A stretch of DNA of 33,133 bases from CAYGFH01 sp964356315 (GTDB taxonomy: Bacteria > Patescibacteriota > Microgenomatia > UBA10105 > UBA927). The notes under the pieces were generated by a model. It did no database searches, had not been told where the DNA came from, and saw nothing but the letters and a program-made list of their open reading frames with translations. The position numbers and the translations under genes are program-made. Of this stretch, positions 1 to 6,177 are shown piece by piece (position 1 is the stretch's first letter; each line of letters starts with the position of its first letter). Location of the stretch: NCBI GenBank assembly GCA_964356315.1, contig CAYHHA010000018.1, positions 1-33,133 on the forward strand. Direction: 5' to 3'.

Positions 1-930
1 TCCTTGTCCTGGTACAAACGAGAATACTCCTATTGTAAATAATGGGGCCTTCGTCGGTGTCGGCGTGACGATGGCTCTGACTGGCATAGCAGCAACTCCC
101 CCACCGCTCACAGCTTTTGGCGTCGTAACAACTGCCACAGTCGTCACCTTGGTTAACGTACAGACATCACCATCGTAACTCATTCCCGGTCGACAAGGGG
201 CGCGAACAACAGAGGTGATTATCTTCGCGGGCACTGGGGTCGATGTTTTTACGACTACTGGAGTTTTTGTTGGAGTTTTTATTGCTGGAACTACGGGAGC
301 CAGTGGAGCCTTTACCACCACTGGCGCTGTTGTTGGAGCTTTTATCGCTAGCGCAGGGGTCGATGCTTTTGCTTTCAACGCATCACAAAGATCTTTTCCC
401 AGTAAGTCGCCGGTAGATAATACTTTGCTACATTCCTCTTTTGTAACAACCCGAGGTGCCGATGGAGCCTTTACCGCTACTGTCGCTGTTGTTGGCGCTG
501 TTGTTGGCGCTGTTGTTGAAGCAGGAGAAGTGACTATCGCGCTAATTGTAGGTTTTACTGTAGCAACAAGGTTTTGCCCAGAACATACTGATGCCGGTAA
601 ACCCGACTGTATGCAAATCTCCATTGAAATAAACGTTGGATATGGACCATCCGTTGCTGCTCTACTTCGTACATCCTGATTATTTTTCTCTACCTGATTG
701 ACGACCAAAAAGATGCTACTGGCAAAAATGACGAGCAATATCAGCGGGAGAATTTGTATAAAGCCTTTAGACGCACTGATAGATACTACATCATTAGGTA
801 AAGAAGTGGATCTCGATACGGGGTTTTGAGAGGAAGATACTGAATATCTTTTGTTTTCAAATCTATGAAAAACTCGAAGTATAAATTCGCGCACAGTGCA
901 GACGATGTAAATCTGCCCCAATTCCGTCAT
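1..930 (-). CDS. Membrane-anchored Ala/Thr/Pro-rich surface protein (C-terminus outside window)
   Basis: The reverse strand is open from an ATG at 930 to the window edge, giving the first 310 residues; no stop is reached, so the gene is partial. Residues 1-50 are a polar, Ser/Arg-rich cytoplasmic tail. Residues 57-77 form one hydrophobic segment (FIQILPLILLVIF and following). The rest is outside the membrane: a short Cys-containing stretch (residues 103-118), then long runs of Thr, Ala, Pro, Val and Lys with APTTAPTT-type repeats, a second Cys pair (near 161 and 183), and a third (near 248 and 257). The topology is type II (N-in), as in the cohesin protein at 30902, which also follows its membrane segment with an Arg/Ser-Ala-Asp-Gly-Pro motif. 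Function is unknown; a wall-spanning or pilus-type surface anchor is possible. No Shine-Dalgarno sequence is visible. The open plus-strand frame over 215-679 is a shadow of this gene. Confidence 0.75.
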   Translation of the reverse strand, partial: MTELGQIYIVCTVREFILRVFHRFENKRYSVSSSQNPVSRSTSLPNDVVSISASKGFIQILPLILLVIFASSIFLVVNQVEKNNQDVRSRAATDGPYPTFISMEICIQSGLPASVCSGQNLVATVKPTISAIVTSPASTTAPTTAPTTATVAVKAPSAPRVVTKEECSKVLSTGDLLGKDLCDALKAKASTPALAIKAPTTAPVVVKAPLAPVVPAIKTPTKTPVVVKTSTPVPAKIITSVVRAPCRPGMSYDGDVCTLTKVTTVAVVTTPKAVSGGGVAAMPVRAIVTPTPTKAPLFTIGVFSFVPGQG

Positions 931-1074
931 TTTTGTTGTTGTAACAGCAAAAATATGCCCAGTTACGGAAACCCTGCTCGTGTTTCTATAGTCTTAATAT
1001 ATATACGCGCTACCCCCACGTCAATGAGGAGCTTTTACTATATCTTTTTTGCGAATTTTAGGAGAAATTTGGAG

Positions 1075-1172
1075 ACTCGGGACAAGGAACATGAGACATG
1101 AGACATGGGACATGAGGCTGACAGCTGAAGGCTGAAGGCTGACAGCTGAAGGCTGACAGCTGAGAGCTGACA
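1075..1172. repeat. Heptanucleotide array (14 units)
   Basis: The stretch reads in strict 7-base steps: two degenerate units (ACTCGGG, ACAAGGA), then four ACATGAG-type units (1089-1116), then eight GCTGACA/GCTGAAG/GCTGAGA units (1117-1172). The two unit types abut in phase. It ends 6 bases from the tRNA-Ala 3' end at 1179. It resembles the short tandemly repeated heptamers known from filamentous cyanobacteria. The remaining 931-1074 shows no gene. Confidence 0.9.
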
Positions 1173-1178
1173 AATCGG

Positions 1179-1249
1179 TGGACCCGAGGGGAATTGAACC
1201 CCTTTCTATTCCATGCCATGGAATTATACTACCGGTGTACTACGGGCCC
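1179..1249 (-). tRNA. tRNA-Ala (anticodon GGC)
   Basis: The reverse strand folds into a 71-nt cloverleaf: acceptor GGGCCCG with CGGGTCC, a four-pair D stem (GTAC/GTAT) with a short loop holding GG, anticodon stem ATTCC/GGAAT with loop ATGGCAT (anticodon GGC), a four-base variable region, and T stem AGGGG/CCCCT with loop TTCAATT. The third acceptor pair is G-U, the classic alanine identity element, which agrees with the anticodon. The discriminator is A. CCA is not encoded (CCG follows). The short D loop is slightly unusual; a tRNA-specific covariance search would settle the call. Confidence 0.8.
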
Positions 1250-1305
1250 GATATAAACGCGTTTTATTTCACAACAGTTGCTATTTCTCAAACATTTGCT
1301 GTGGC

Positions 1306-1361
1306 GTCGCGAGTACGCGACATTCACATCAGTACGCTATTTCTCGAAGACTCGAAATAGC
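1306..1361. repeat. Two hairpins in the tRNA spacer
   Basis: Between the two tRNA-Ala genes lie GTCGCG-AGTA-CGCGAC (1306-1321, perfect six-pair stem) and GCTATTTC/GAAATAGC (1336-1343 with 1354-1361, perfect eight-pair stem). The string GCTATTTCTC also occurs at 1279-1288. These may be processing or repeat elements; neither is followed by a T-run on either strand. Confidence 0.6.
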
Positions 1362-1369
1362 TACTGCTG

Positions 1370-1442
1370 TGGACCAGAGGGGAATCGAACCCCTTACCTC
1401 TGCAATGCGAATGCAGCGCTCTACCAGGTGAGCTACTGGCCC
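1370..1442 (-). tRNA. tRNA-Ala (anticodon CGC)
   Basis: A complete 73-nt cloverleaf on the reverse strand: acceptor GGGCCAG with CTGGTCC including the alanine-specific G3-U70 pair, D stem GCTC/GAGC with a GG-containing loop, anticodon stem CTGCA/TGCAG around TTCGCAT (anticodon CGC), variable AGGTA, and T stem AGGGG/CCCCT with TTCGATT. The discriminator is A and CCA is not encoded. This is the only complete tRNA among three tandem copies of its 5' half. Confidence 0.92.
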
Positions 1443-1614
1443 CGTTATGGTAAACCAATGCGAACCCGCCTGCAACGCTTGCGCGTTAGCCATGCGGGCA
1501 GGTGCAGCGCTCTACCAGGTGAGCTACTGGCCCCGTTATGGTAAACCAATGCGAACCCGCCTGCAACGCTTGCGCGTTAGCCATGCGGGCAGGTGCAGCG
1601 CTCTACCAGGTGAG
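1413..1614 (-). repeat. 91-bp tandem repeat carrying tRNA-Ala 5' halves and a palindromic element
   Basis: Units start at 1413, 1504 and 1595 with a period of 91 bp; the third breaks off after 1614. Each full unit contains the tRNA-Ala 5' half (acceptor, D arm, first strand of the anticodon stem) and a spacer. The spacer holds a palindrome (1465-1498 and 1556-1589) with outer pairs CCCGC/GCGGG and inner AACGC/GCGTT around a GCAA or TTGC tetraloop depending on strand. On the tRNA strand the inserted block directly follows CTGCA, the 5' strand of the anticodon stem, and is followed by TTCGCATTG, which matches the anticodon loop and next stem bases of the intact gene. Confidence 0.9.
1504..1533 (-). 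pseudogene. Truncated tRNA-Ala 5' half
   Basis: Thirty bases identical to the 5' half of the intact tRNA-Ala(CGC): acceptor strand, D arm and the first bases of the anticodon stem. It has no matching 3' half because the palindromic spacer follows. It cannot fold into a tRNA unless joined to a 3' half made elsewhere. Confidence 0.8.
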
Positions 1615-1624
1615 CCACGGGCCC
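1595..1624 (-). pseudogene. Truncated tRNA-Ala 5' half with a different acceptor strand
   Basis: The D arm and anticodon-stem strand match the tRNA-Ala(CGC) repeat, but the acceptor is GGGCCCG followed by TG instead of GGGCCAG followed by TA. That acceptor would pair with the 3' strand of the tRNA-Ala(GGC) gene at 1179. This suggests the array arose from at least two distinct tRNA-Ala genes that recombined. Confidence 0.7.
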
Positions 1625-1698
1625 TTCATACGGATTATAGCAAATACTGCGCGCGAATCTATAGCACTGTTTTTATGCTACTTTCTAACGTGGACCAC

Positions 1699-1742
1699 AA
1701 AAAAGCCACCTACATCGTACAAACGAGATCTAGGAGGCTTTC
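1699..1742 (-). terminator. Rho-independent terminator after the small membrane protein
   Basis: Just past the stop codon at 1746, the reverse strand reads AAAGCC-T-CCTA, an 18-base loop, TAGG-T-GGCTTT, then a run of six T. The stem has ten pairs and one T-T mismatch. It ends the transcript of the gene at 1746-1964 before the tRNA array. Confidence 0.8.
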
Positions 1743-1745
1743 TGT

Positions 1746-1964
1746 TTAGCGACTGATAGACGCACCCGCGACCGCTGGAGCACTAATATCGAGCTGTTGG
1801 TTCACAAAATTCCCAACAATTGCCCCGACTCCGAGCATAAGTGCAAATGCTACGACGAGCATCCACCCTCGAACCACCACCAAATAATTCTCATTCGGAC
1901 TTGTCCGAGATGTTTTCTTGGTCGTAGCGCGATGATGTGTTCGTCGCACGATTTTCTTTTTCAT
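1746..1964 (-). CDS. Small single-pass membrane protein, unknown function
   Basis: A 72-residue protein starting MKKKIVRR. Residues 1-32 are strongly basic and polar (Lys, Arg, His, Thr), residues 33-53 form one hydrophobic helix (GWMLVVAFALMLGVGAIVG), and about 19 residues follow outside. A second ATG two codons upstream (1970) is possible, but a TTGACA hexamer at 1997-2002 and a poor -10 near 1973-1978 would place the transcript start close to 1966, favouring the shorter form. The gene stands alone and has its own terminator. The topology recalls small division or envelope assembly proteins such as FtsL, but no family motif is visible, so no function is given. Confidence 0.65.
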   Translation of the reverse strand: MKKKIVRRTHHRATTKKTSRTSPNENYLVVVRGWMLVVAFALMLGVGAIVGNFVNQQLDISAPAVAGASISR

Positions 1965-1972
1965 ATGCATCT

Positions 1973-2002
1973 AGTGTGGCACGAAAAAATATTCTCTGTC
2001 AA
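1973..2002 (-). promoter_or_regulatory. Possible promoter for the small membrane protein
   Basis: A perfect TTGACA lies at 1997-2002 on the reverse strand. With an 18-base spacer, the -10 (CACACT, 1973-1978) matches consensus at only three positions. The predicted start would fall within a few bases of the two candidate ATG codons. Confidence 0.4.
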
Positions 2003-2012
2003 TGATGAGTTT

Positions 2013-2168
2013 GATTTTGGATTTAGGATTTTGGATTTTGGACGAGTATTATTCCTTATTCGTTATTCACTACAACCTCTAAGCTACTTCCAATTTGCTA
2101 AGCTACTACGCTCACCATCTCGCAACCCGTAACTCGCAACCCGCAACTCTTATTCGTTATTCAATTAC
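2013..2168. repeat. Mosaic heptanucleotide array
   Basis: Four GATTTTG/GATTTAG units (2013-2040) run in phase into ATTATTC, CTTATTC, GTTATTC units (2048-2068). After a phase shift, TCGCAAC and CCGTAAC/CCGCAAC units alternate (2120-2147), followed by TCTTATT and CGTTATT. CTTATTCGTTATTCA occurs twice (2055-2069, 2149-2163). The array fills almost the whole spacer between two genes. It is the same kind of 7-base periodic DNA as at 1075-1172. Confidence 0.8.
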
Positions 2169-2174
2169 CGGACC

Positions 2175-3257
2175 CTACTTAAAATACCCCGCCGGGCTGA
2201 CTGGAGTGCCATTTACCCGTGTTTCGAAGTGCAAATGCGTACCAGTTGAGCGTCCCGTGCTTCCCATACGACCAATCACTTGACCACGAGCCACACGATC
2301 TCCAGGTTTTACGTAAATTTCGGATAGATGACCATACAATGTTGAAAATCCACCACCATGATCAACGATTATATAATTTCCATACCCGTACCGCATAAAC
2401 GGTGGCACACTAACCACGCCAGTATCTGCAGCGGCAACCCCTGGCATAGAGGGACTTGCGATATCGTATGCCATATGATACCAAATTGGGTATTGGGTAA
2501 TGACACCAGAAGTGGGCCACAACAGCTTTCCCGACCCAAGTGAGGCGATCTGAGGAGGAGGAGCAACAAACACGGGAGGAGGCGCTTCTGGTTGCACCCC
2601 ATCTGGAACCACAACAAGCTGTCCAACATTCAACGAAAAGGTGTCCAAATCGACAAAGTCGTTAAACGGAAAGTTAACAATTTTTTGCGCATCGGTACGA
2701 TATTTTTTGGATATACTTTGAACAGTCTCCCCTTCTCGTACCTTATGCACGATCCCAGTCACTGGGGGAATTTTCAATTCCTGGCCTATACTCAAACTAT
2801 CTCTTTTTAGATCACTCGCCCATGTAATGGTATCAACACTCACGCCGTATTTTTCGGCAACTCTCGCGAGAGTATCCCCTTCTTTTACAATATATGTCTC
2901 TACTTTATCTCGAGGTTTTTCAGATACCTGAGTTTGCACGCCATACTCGTTGAGATCCAAAGATACAGCCACGGCAGATGATGGAGTAAATTCACCTAAC
3001 TGACTAGGAAGTCCTCCTGGATACGCGTTTGCGATAACCGGTGCCCCAATTACTCCAGATACTAACAAAACACTTAACGAGAGATGTAAAAAGGGCCGTT
3101 GATACGTACCGCGACGCGCCATAAGGATATCTACGACAACGTCCTTCTGCGTTTCAAAACGGACGGCAAAATGATGCATATGTCGTTCTATATAATGCAT
3201 CCATCCCTCTTTCCACAGAAGGATATCACTGAGTATTCCCTGAATATATTTGATCAT
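2175..3257 (-). CDS. LysM-LysM-M23 zinc peptidase (murein hydrolase)
   Basis: A 360-residue cell-wall hydrolase. A cytoplasmic or leader region (1-54) precedes a hydrophobic segment (55-75, ending near ANAYP), so it is exported or membrane tethered. Two LysM peptidoglycan-binding modules follow: 121-164 (YIVKEGDTLARVAEKYGVS) and 169-218 (HKVREGETVQSISKKYRTD). After a Pro-rich linker comes an M23 (lysostaphin/NlpD/EnvC-type) domain, 245-360. The zinc ligands are all present: H261 and D265 (HMAYD) and the HLH pair H341/H343, with the YGH at 308-310. An active endopeptidase that cuts peptide cross-links is expected. The unusually long 54-residue N-terminus has extra His residues and could be regulatory, or the true start may be lower. 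It reads away from rho with its own promoter. Confidence 0.9.
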   Translation of the reverse strand: MIKYIQGILSDILLWKEGWMHYIERHMHHFAVRFETQKDVVVDILMARRGTYQRPFLHLSLSVLLVSGVIGAPVIANAYPGGLPSQLGEFTPSSAVAVSLDLNEYGVQTQVSEKPRDKVETYIVKEGDTLARVAEKYGVSVDTITWASDLKRDSLSIGQELKIPPVTGIVHKVREGETVQSISKKYRTDAQKIVNFPFNDFVDLDTFSLNVGQLVVVPDGVQPEAPPPVFVAPPPQIASLGSGKLLWPTSGVITQYPIWYHMAYDIASPSMPGVAAADTGVVSVPPFMRYGYGNYIIVDHGGGFSTLYGHLSEIYVKPGDRVARGQVIGRMGSTGRSTGTHLHFETRVNGTPVSPAGYFK

Positions 3258-3261
3258 AGAT

Positions 3262-3304
3262 TCTAAACAATTTAGAGTATACTAAACTGGAGACGAGAGG
3301 GCAA
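3262..3304 (-). promoter_or_regulatory. Promoter and overlapping inverted repeat for the M23 peptidase
   Basis: The reverse strand has TTGCCC (3299-3304), a 17-base spacer and TATACT (3276-3281), five of six to the -10 consensus. A perfect inverted repeat TCTAAACAATTTAGA (3262-3276) starts at the edge of the -10 and runs over the predicted start, ending 5 bases before the ATG at 3257. It is well placed for a repressor operator. The predicted leader is only about 12 nt. The rest of 3305-3508 shows no gene; a 13-base near-repeat (GCCCCAMATGCTA) occurs at 3360 and 3411. Confidence 0.6.
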
Positions 3305-3508
3305 ATTTCCCATAGAGCAATTCCCATTCGGGAAACAAATATACTATTGAATAATAACTGCCCCACATGCTACCAAATAGTATAAAGGTTGTCCGAACAA
3401 GATATATATTGCCCCAAATGCTAGATAGATCTCAAAAATAAGGATAATACGTACAATAAAATTGTTCTAGAGAAGCGCTAAATAAGCTCGAGATAGTACA
3501 AAAAAAAC

Positions 3509-5233
3509 TTAATCTCCTTTTGCGAGGCTTTCAAGGAATTCGTCATTGCTCTTTGTTTTTCCAAGTTTATCGACCAGCATCATCGTTCGCTCGTCGTCGC
3601 CTAGGAGCGATAACATATGTCGCAGAGTGATAACTTTCTTCATCTTCTCTTCTCCAAGAAGCAACTCATCATGTCGTGTTCCCGATTTCACCACATCGAT
3701 AGCAGGAAATACTCGTCGCTCCTGTAGAGATCTGGATAAATGAAGTTCCATGTTCCCTGTTCCCTTGAATTCCTCATAAATCATGTCATCCATGCGAGAC
3801 CCTGTATCGACTAATGCGGTTCCGATCACCGTCAATGATCCGCCAAGACCTGTCGCTGTCCCAGCAACGACAGGAGCCTCAGATGTTTCTGTCACGGCTT
3901 CCGGAACGCCTGGGGTAGATGGTGTTGTTGATTTTATATTTTCGACACATCGCGCGGCACCTAAAAACTTCTTTCCAGGATACAATGCGGCTGGATCGAA
4001 TCCTCCGGAGAGTGTTCTACCAGAAGGATTAACGACTAAATTATACGCACGTGCTAATCTGGTGATAGAGTCAAGAAGTACGACAACATCTTTGCCCATT
4101 TCCACTAAGCGCTTTGCTCGATCAAGTGCCACTTCCGCAACACGGGTTTGCTCTTGTGGTGGCTCATCAAAATTACTTGCCAGAACTTCCCCTTTGATAA
4201 TTCTAGAAAGGTCTGTGACTTCTTCTGGTCTTTCTCCAATAAGCGCTGCCATCAAATGAACATTTGGATAATTTGCACTGATTCCTGCTGCAAGCTCTTT
4301 GAGAATGGTTGTTTTCCCTGCTTTTGGAGGAGACACAATAAGCGCTCGTTGTCCAAAACCAATAGGGGCAATCAAATCGATAATTCGAGTGGACAAGGGA
4401 GATTGACCGCTTTCTAGTCGTAGCTGTCGATCGGGATAAATAGCGACAAGATCATCAAATCGAGGTCTATTTGTCATCTCTTCTGCTATTTTTTCATTTA
4501 CTTTTTCTACTTTCAATAACCCCCAATACCGTTCGTTTTCTTTTGGTTGTCTGGCTTGCCCTTCTACCATGTCTCCATTTCGAAGCATAAAGCGTCGAAT
4601 TTGAGATTGAGAGATATAGACATCGCGATCAGATGGCGTAAATTTTGGACGAAGGAATCCATGCCCTTCCGGCATAGTGTCCAATATTCCTCGCACCGTT
4701 TCTGTAGGCACATTGATATCCTGCTCATGTACAGGCGCGTTCATGGCACCCGCATTCCATTCTCGTTGATAGCCACCTTGGTTGCCACCCATATTTCCGC
4801 CAAATCGACCACCAGCATCATATGGACGCGGTGAAAATCTCCCACCACCTGCATTATACGGTCCACTTCTGCGGAAATTTTGTTGGTATCCACCACGAGA
4901 CCCTCCTCGATCATACCCACCGGTCCGTGGACGATCTTGTCCACGCTGGGCAAATGGAGGACGGGCGTATCGCTGTTGTGGTTGAGCAAAAGGTTGAGAC
5001 TGGTTAGCCTCCGGAGTATTTTGTGGAGCACCTCCAACAAATGCGTCTGGAGATACGAGTGGTTTACTCTCAACAATCGGCGCAGGCGCTACAGGCCTAC
5101 CGACCACATCATCTATATTAAATGGTACGACGGCAACAGCCTCTGACCCTGGCATATCAATCGACACTTCGTCTATTGATTTCTTTACTTTTGCTGATTT
5201 AATTGGCGTTTTACGAGTGGCTTTAAATGCCAT
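3509..5233 (-). CDS. rho: Transcription termination factor Rho
   Basis: Hexameric RNA-dependent ATPase that ends transcription. The 574 residues include a long disordered N-terminus; residues 85-160 are rich in Gly, Arg, Gln and Asn (RGG-like), as seen in some actinobacterial and CPR Rho proteins. The RNA-binding cold-shock fold spans about 175-250 (GILDTMPEGHGFLR, DVYISQSQIRRF). The ATPase domain follows with Walker A SPPKAGKTT (301-309), ERPEEVT, Walker B DVVVLLDS (382-389) ITRLARAYN, the Q-loop region RTLSGGFDP, the R-loop DTGSR and GTGNMELHLSR. One oddity: between ARCVE (to 431) and GGSLTVI (from 464) lie about 31 extra Thr/Pro/Val-rich residues, where E. coli Rho has a single residue. 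Everything after it aligns normally, so this is an insertion rather than a frameshift. Confidence 0.97.
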   Translation of the reverse strand: MAFKATRKTPIKSAKVKKSIDEVSIDMPGSEAVAVVPFNIDDVVGRPVAPAPIVESKPLVSPDAFVGGAPQNTPEANQSQPFAQPQQRYARPPFAQRGQDRPRTGGYDRGGSRGGYQQNFRRSGPYNAGGGRFSPRPYDAGGRFGGNMGGNQGGYQREWNAGAMNAPVHEQDINVPTETVRGILDTMPEGHGFLRPKFTPSDRDVYISQSQIRRFMLRNGDMVEGQARQPKENERYWGLLKVEKVNEKIAEEMTNRPRFDDLVAIYPDRQLRLESGQSPLSTRIIDLIAPIGFGQRALIVSPPKAGKTTILKELAAGISANYPNVHLMAALIGERPEEVTDLSRIIKGEVLASNFDEPPQEQTRVAEVALDRAKRLVEMGKDVVVLLDSITRLARAYNLVVNPSGRTLSGGFDPAALYPGKKFLGAARCVENIKSTTPSTPGVPEAVTETSEAPVVAGTATGLGGSLTVIGTALVDTGSRMDDMIYEEFKGTGNMELHLSRSLQERRVFPAIDVVKSGTRHDELLLGEEKMKKVITLRHMLSLLGDDERTMMLVDKLGKTKSNDEFLESLAKGD

Positions 5234-5367
5234 AAGAAAAATATTTGATAGTTAGCTTGGTATAAACCTCTTTGACCCCAAATACAACAGATATCTACTT
5301 GTTTTTGCTGTTATGGGAAGTCTTTACGTGTCTTTTTTGTTCGAGGGAAAATATAATCTTCATGAGT

Positions 5368-5396
5368 ATTAAACCATGACTTCCCCTTATTGTCAA
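5368..5396 (-). promoter_or_regulatory. rho promoter with about 128-nt leader
   Basis: On the reverse strand a perfect TTGACA (5391-5396) is separated by 17 bases from TTTAAT (5368-5373, five of six). Transcription would start near 5361, leaving a leader of about 128 nt before the ATG at 5233. Other promoters in this window have almost no leader. rho is often autoregulated by termination in its leader in other bacteria, so this leader may do the same; no terminator hairpin is visible in it. Confidence 0.75.
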
Positions 5397-5411
5397 GAAC
5401 AAAACATCGAT

Positions 5412-6110
5412 TTACTGTGCATCCGATCCTACTATAATCAGGATATCTGCAGAAATGCTTGCTTCATTTGCCGGCAGTGATCCCACCGCTATATCAAATA
5501 GCTTCGCGAGCTCTGTGGCTTGGCCAGCATACTGATTTGACTTTGGAATCACCATCGAATCGGCATAATCGCGCTTCTTTGTCGCATTTTTCCCAACTAT
5601 ACGCATGGCTGGCGCACTGCGAATGAATTTCTTTTCAAATTCACCGGTCAGACCCGTCTTTGCCGTGCCGTTTCGAAGTTCTACGGTGAGCGCGACGGGT
5701 TTACCTGAGATGGCGGGCGTAGGCGACGATTCTTGTGAGGTAAACACTGACGTATCTATGATTTTTTTTGTACTAGGACGATACAAAATCGCTTTGGCAG
5801 ATTTTTGATAGATCAACACCTTATCCCCTATTTTTGCTTTTGCGAAAAATGGGATCGCAGGAAGTTTTGCTACATCAGAAACAGTCGCAAGGGTCGGCAC
5901 TTCAGATTCAGGCAACTCCATAAAACCACTTATCGTCTGTACGAGTGTCTGGATTTCCACCGGTGACCCCGTCCCTGTTTTTGCAAGCTGCTGTCGTGCG
6001 AAGCTGTATTGACCATACAAATAAATCGCAAACCCAATTGCCAATACGGCAACACCACTGACAATACTCAGAAGGACTGTTGCATTGAGCGATCTAAAAA
6101 AGTTTTTCAT
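5412..6110 (-). CDS. Membrane-anchored protein with LytR C-terminal domain
   Basis: A 232-residue protein starting MKNFFRSLN. One transmembrane helix (11-33) is followed by an external region with a KIGDKVLIYQKSAKAILYRP segment (93-112) and a C-terminal LytR_C-type domain (140-228): VELRNGTAKTGLTGEFEKKF, a VGKNATKKRDY turn, and a closing ADILIIVGSD strand. LytR_C domains accompany LytR-CpsA-Psr wall-polymer ligases; here the ligase domain itself is absent, so a wall-binding or accessory role is inferred. The frame stays open 18 codons further upstream to 6164, but that extension runs through the promoter, which sits so that transcription would begin about 3 bases before the ATG at 6110. Confidence 0.8.
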   Translation of the reverse strand: MKNFFRSLNATVLLSIVSGVAVLAIGFAIYLYGQYSFARQQLAKTGTGSPVEIQTLVQTISGFMELPESEVPTLATVSDVAKLPAIPFFAKAKIGDKVLIYQKSAKAILYRPSTKKIIDTSVFTSQESSPTPAISGKPVALTVELRNGTAKTGLTGEFEKKFIRSAPAMRIVGKNATKKRDYADSMVIPKSNQYAGQATELAKLFDIAVGSLPANEASISADILIIVGSDAQ

Positions 6111-6119
6111 ACTAACTCT

Positions 6120-6171
6120 AGCGTAAGATCCTCTCGGACTATTGTCAACATACAACGCACTCACGTACTAT
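6120..6171. promoter_or_regulatory. Back-to-back promoters sharing a -35 core
   Basis: The palindromic core TTGTCAA at 6142-6148 is TTGTCA when read rightward (6142-6147) and TTGACA when read leftward (6143-6148). Rightward, an 18-base spacer leads to TACTAT (6166-6171), predicting a start at 6178, the A of the ATG. Leftward, a 17-base spacer leads to TACGCT (6120-6125, weak), predicting a start about 3 bases before the ATG at 6110. The two genes could not easily be transcribed at once. Confidence 0.6.
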
Positions 6172-6177
6172 AGAAGT

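Noticed and set aside
215..679. Open frame on the plus strand with Val/Gly/Ala-rich translation
   Set aside because: It mirrors the Thr/Ala/Pro-rich minus-strand gene 1-930, which has a membrane helix and sensible topology.
1370..1624. CRISPR-like array
   Set aside because: The units are tandem copies containing tRNA sequence; there are no unique spacers between identical repeats and no cas genes.
3841..3942. Intein or intron in rho
   Set aside because: The insertion is only about 31 residues and has no splicing motifs.
6142..6177. Longer N-terminus for the gene at 6178
   Set aside because: The extra 12 codons overlap the -35 and -10 elements and spoil the signal peptide position.
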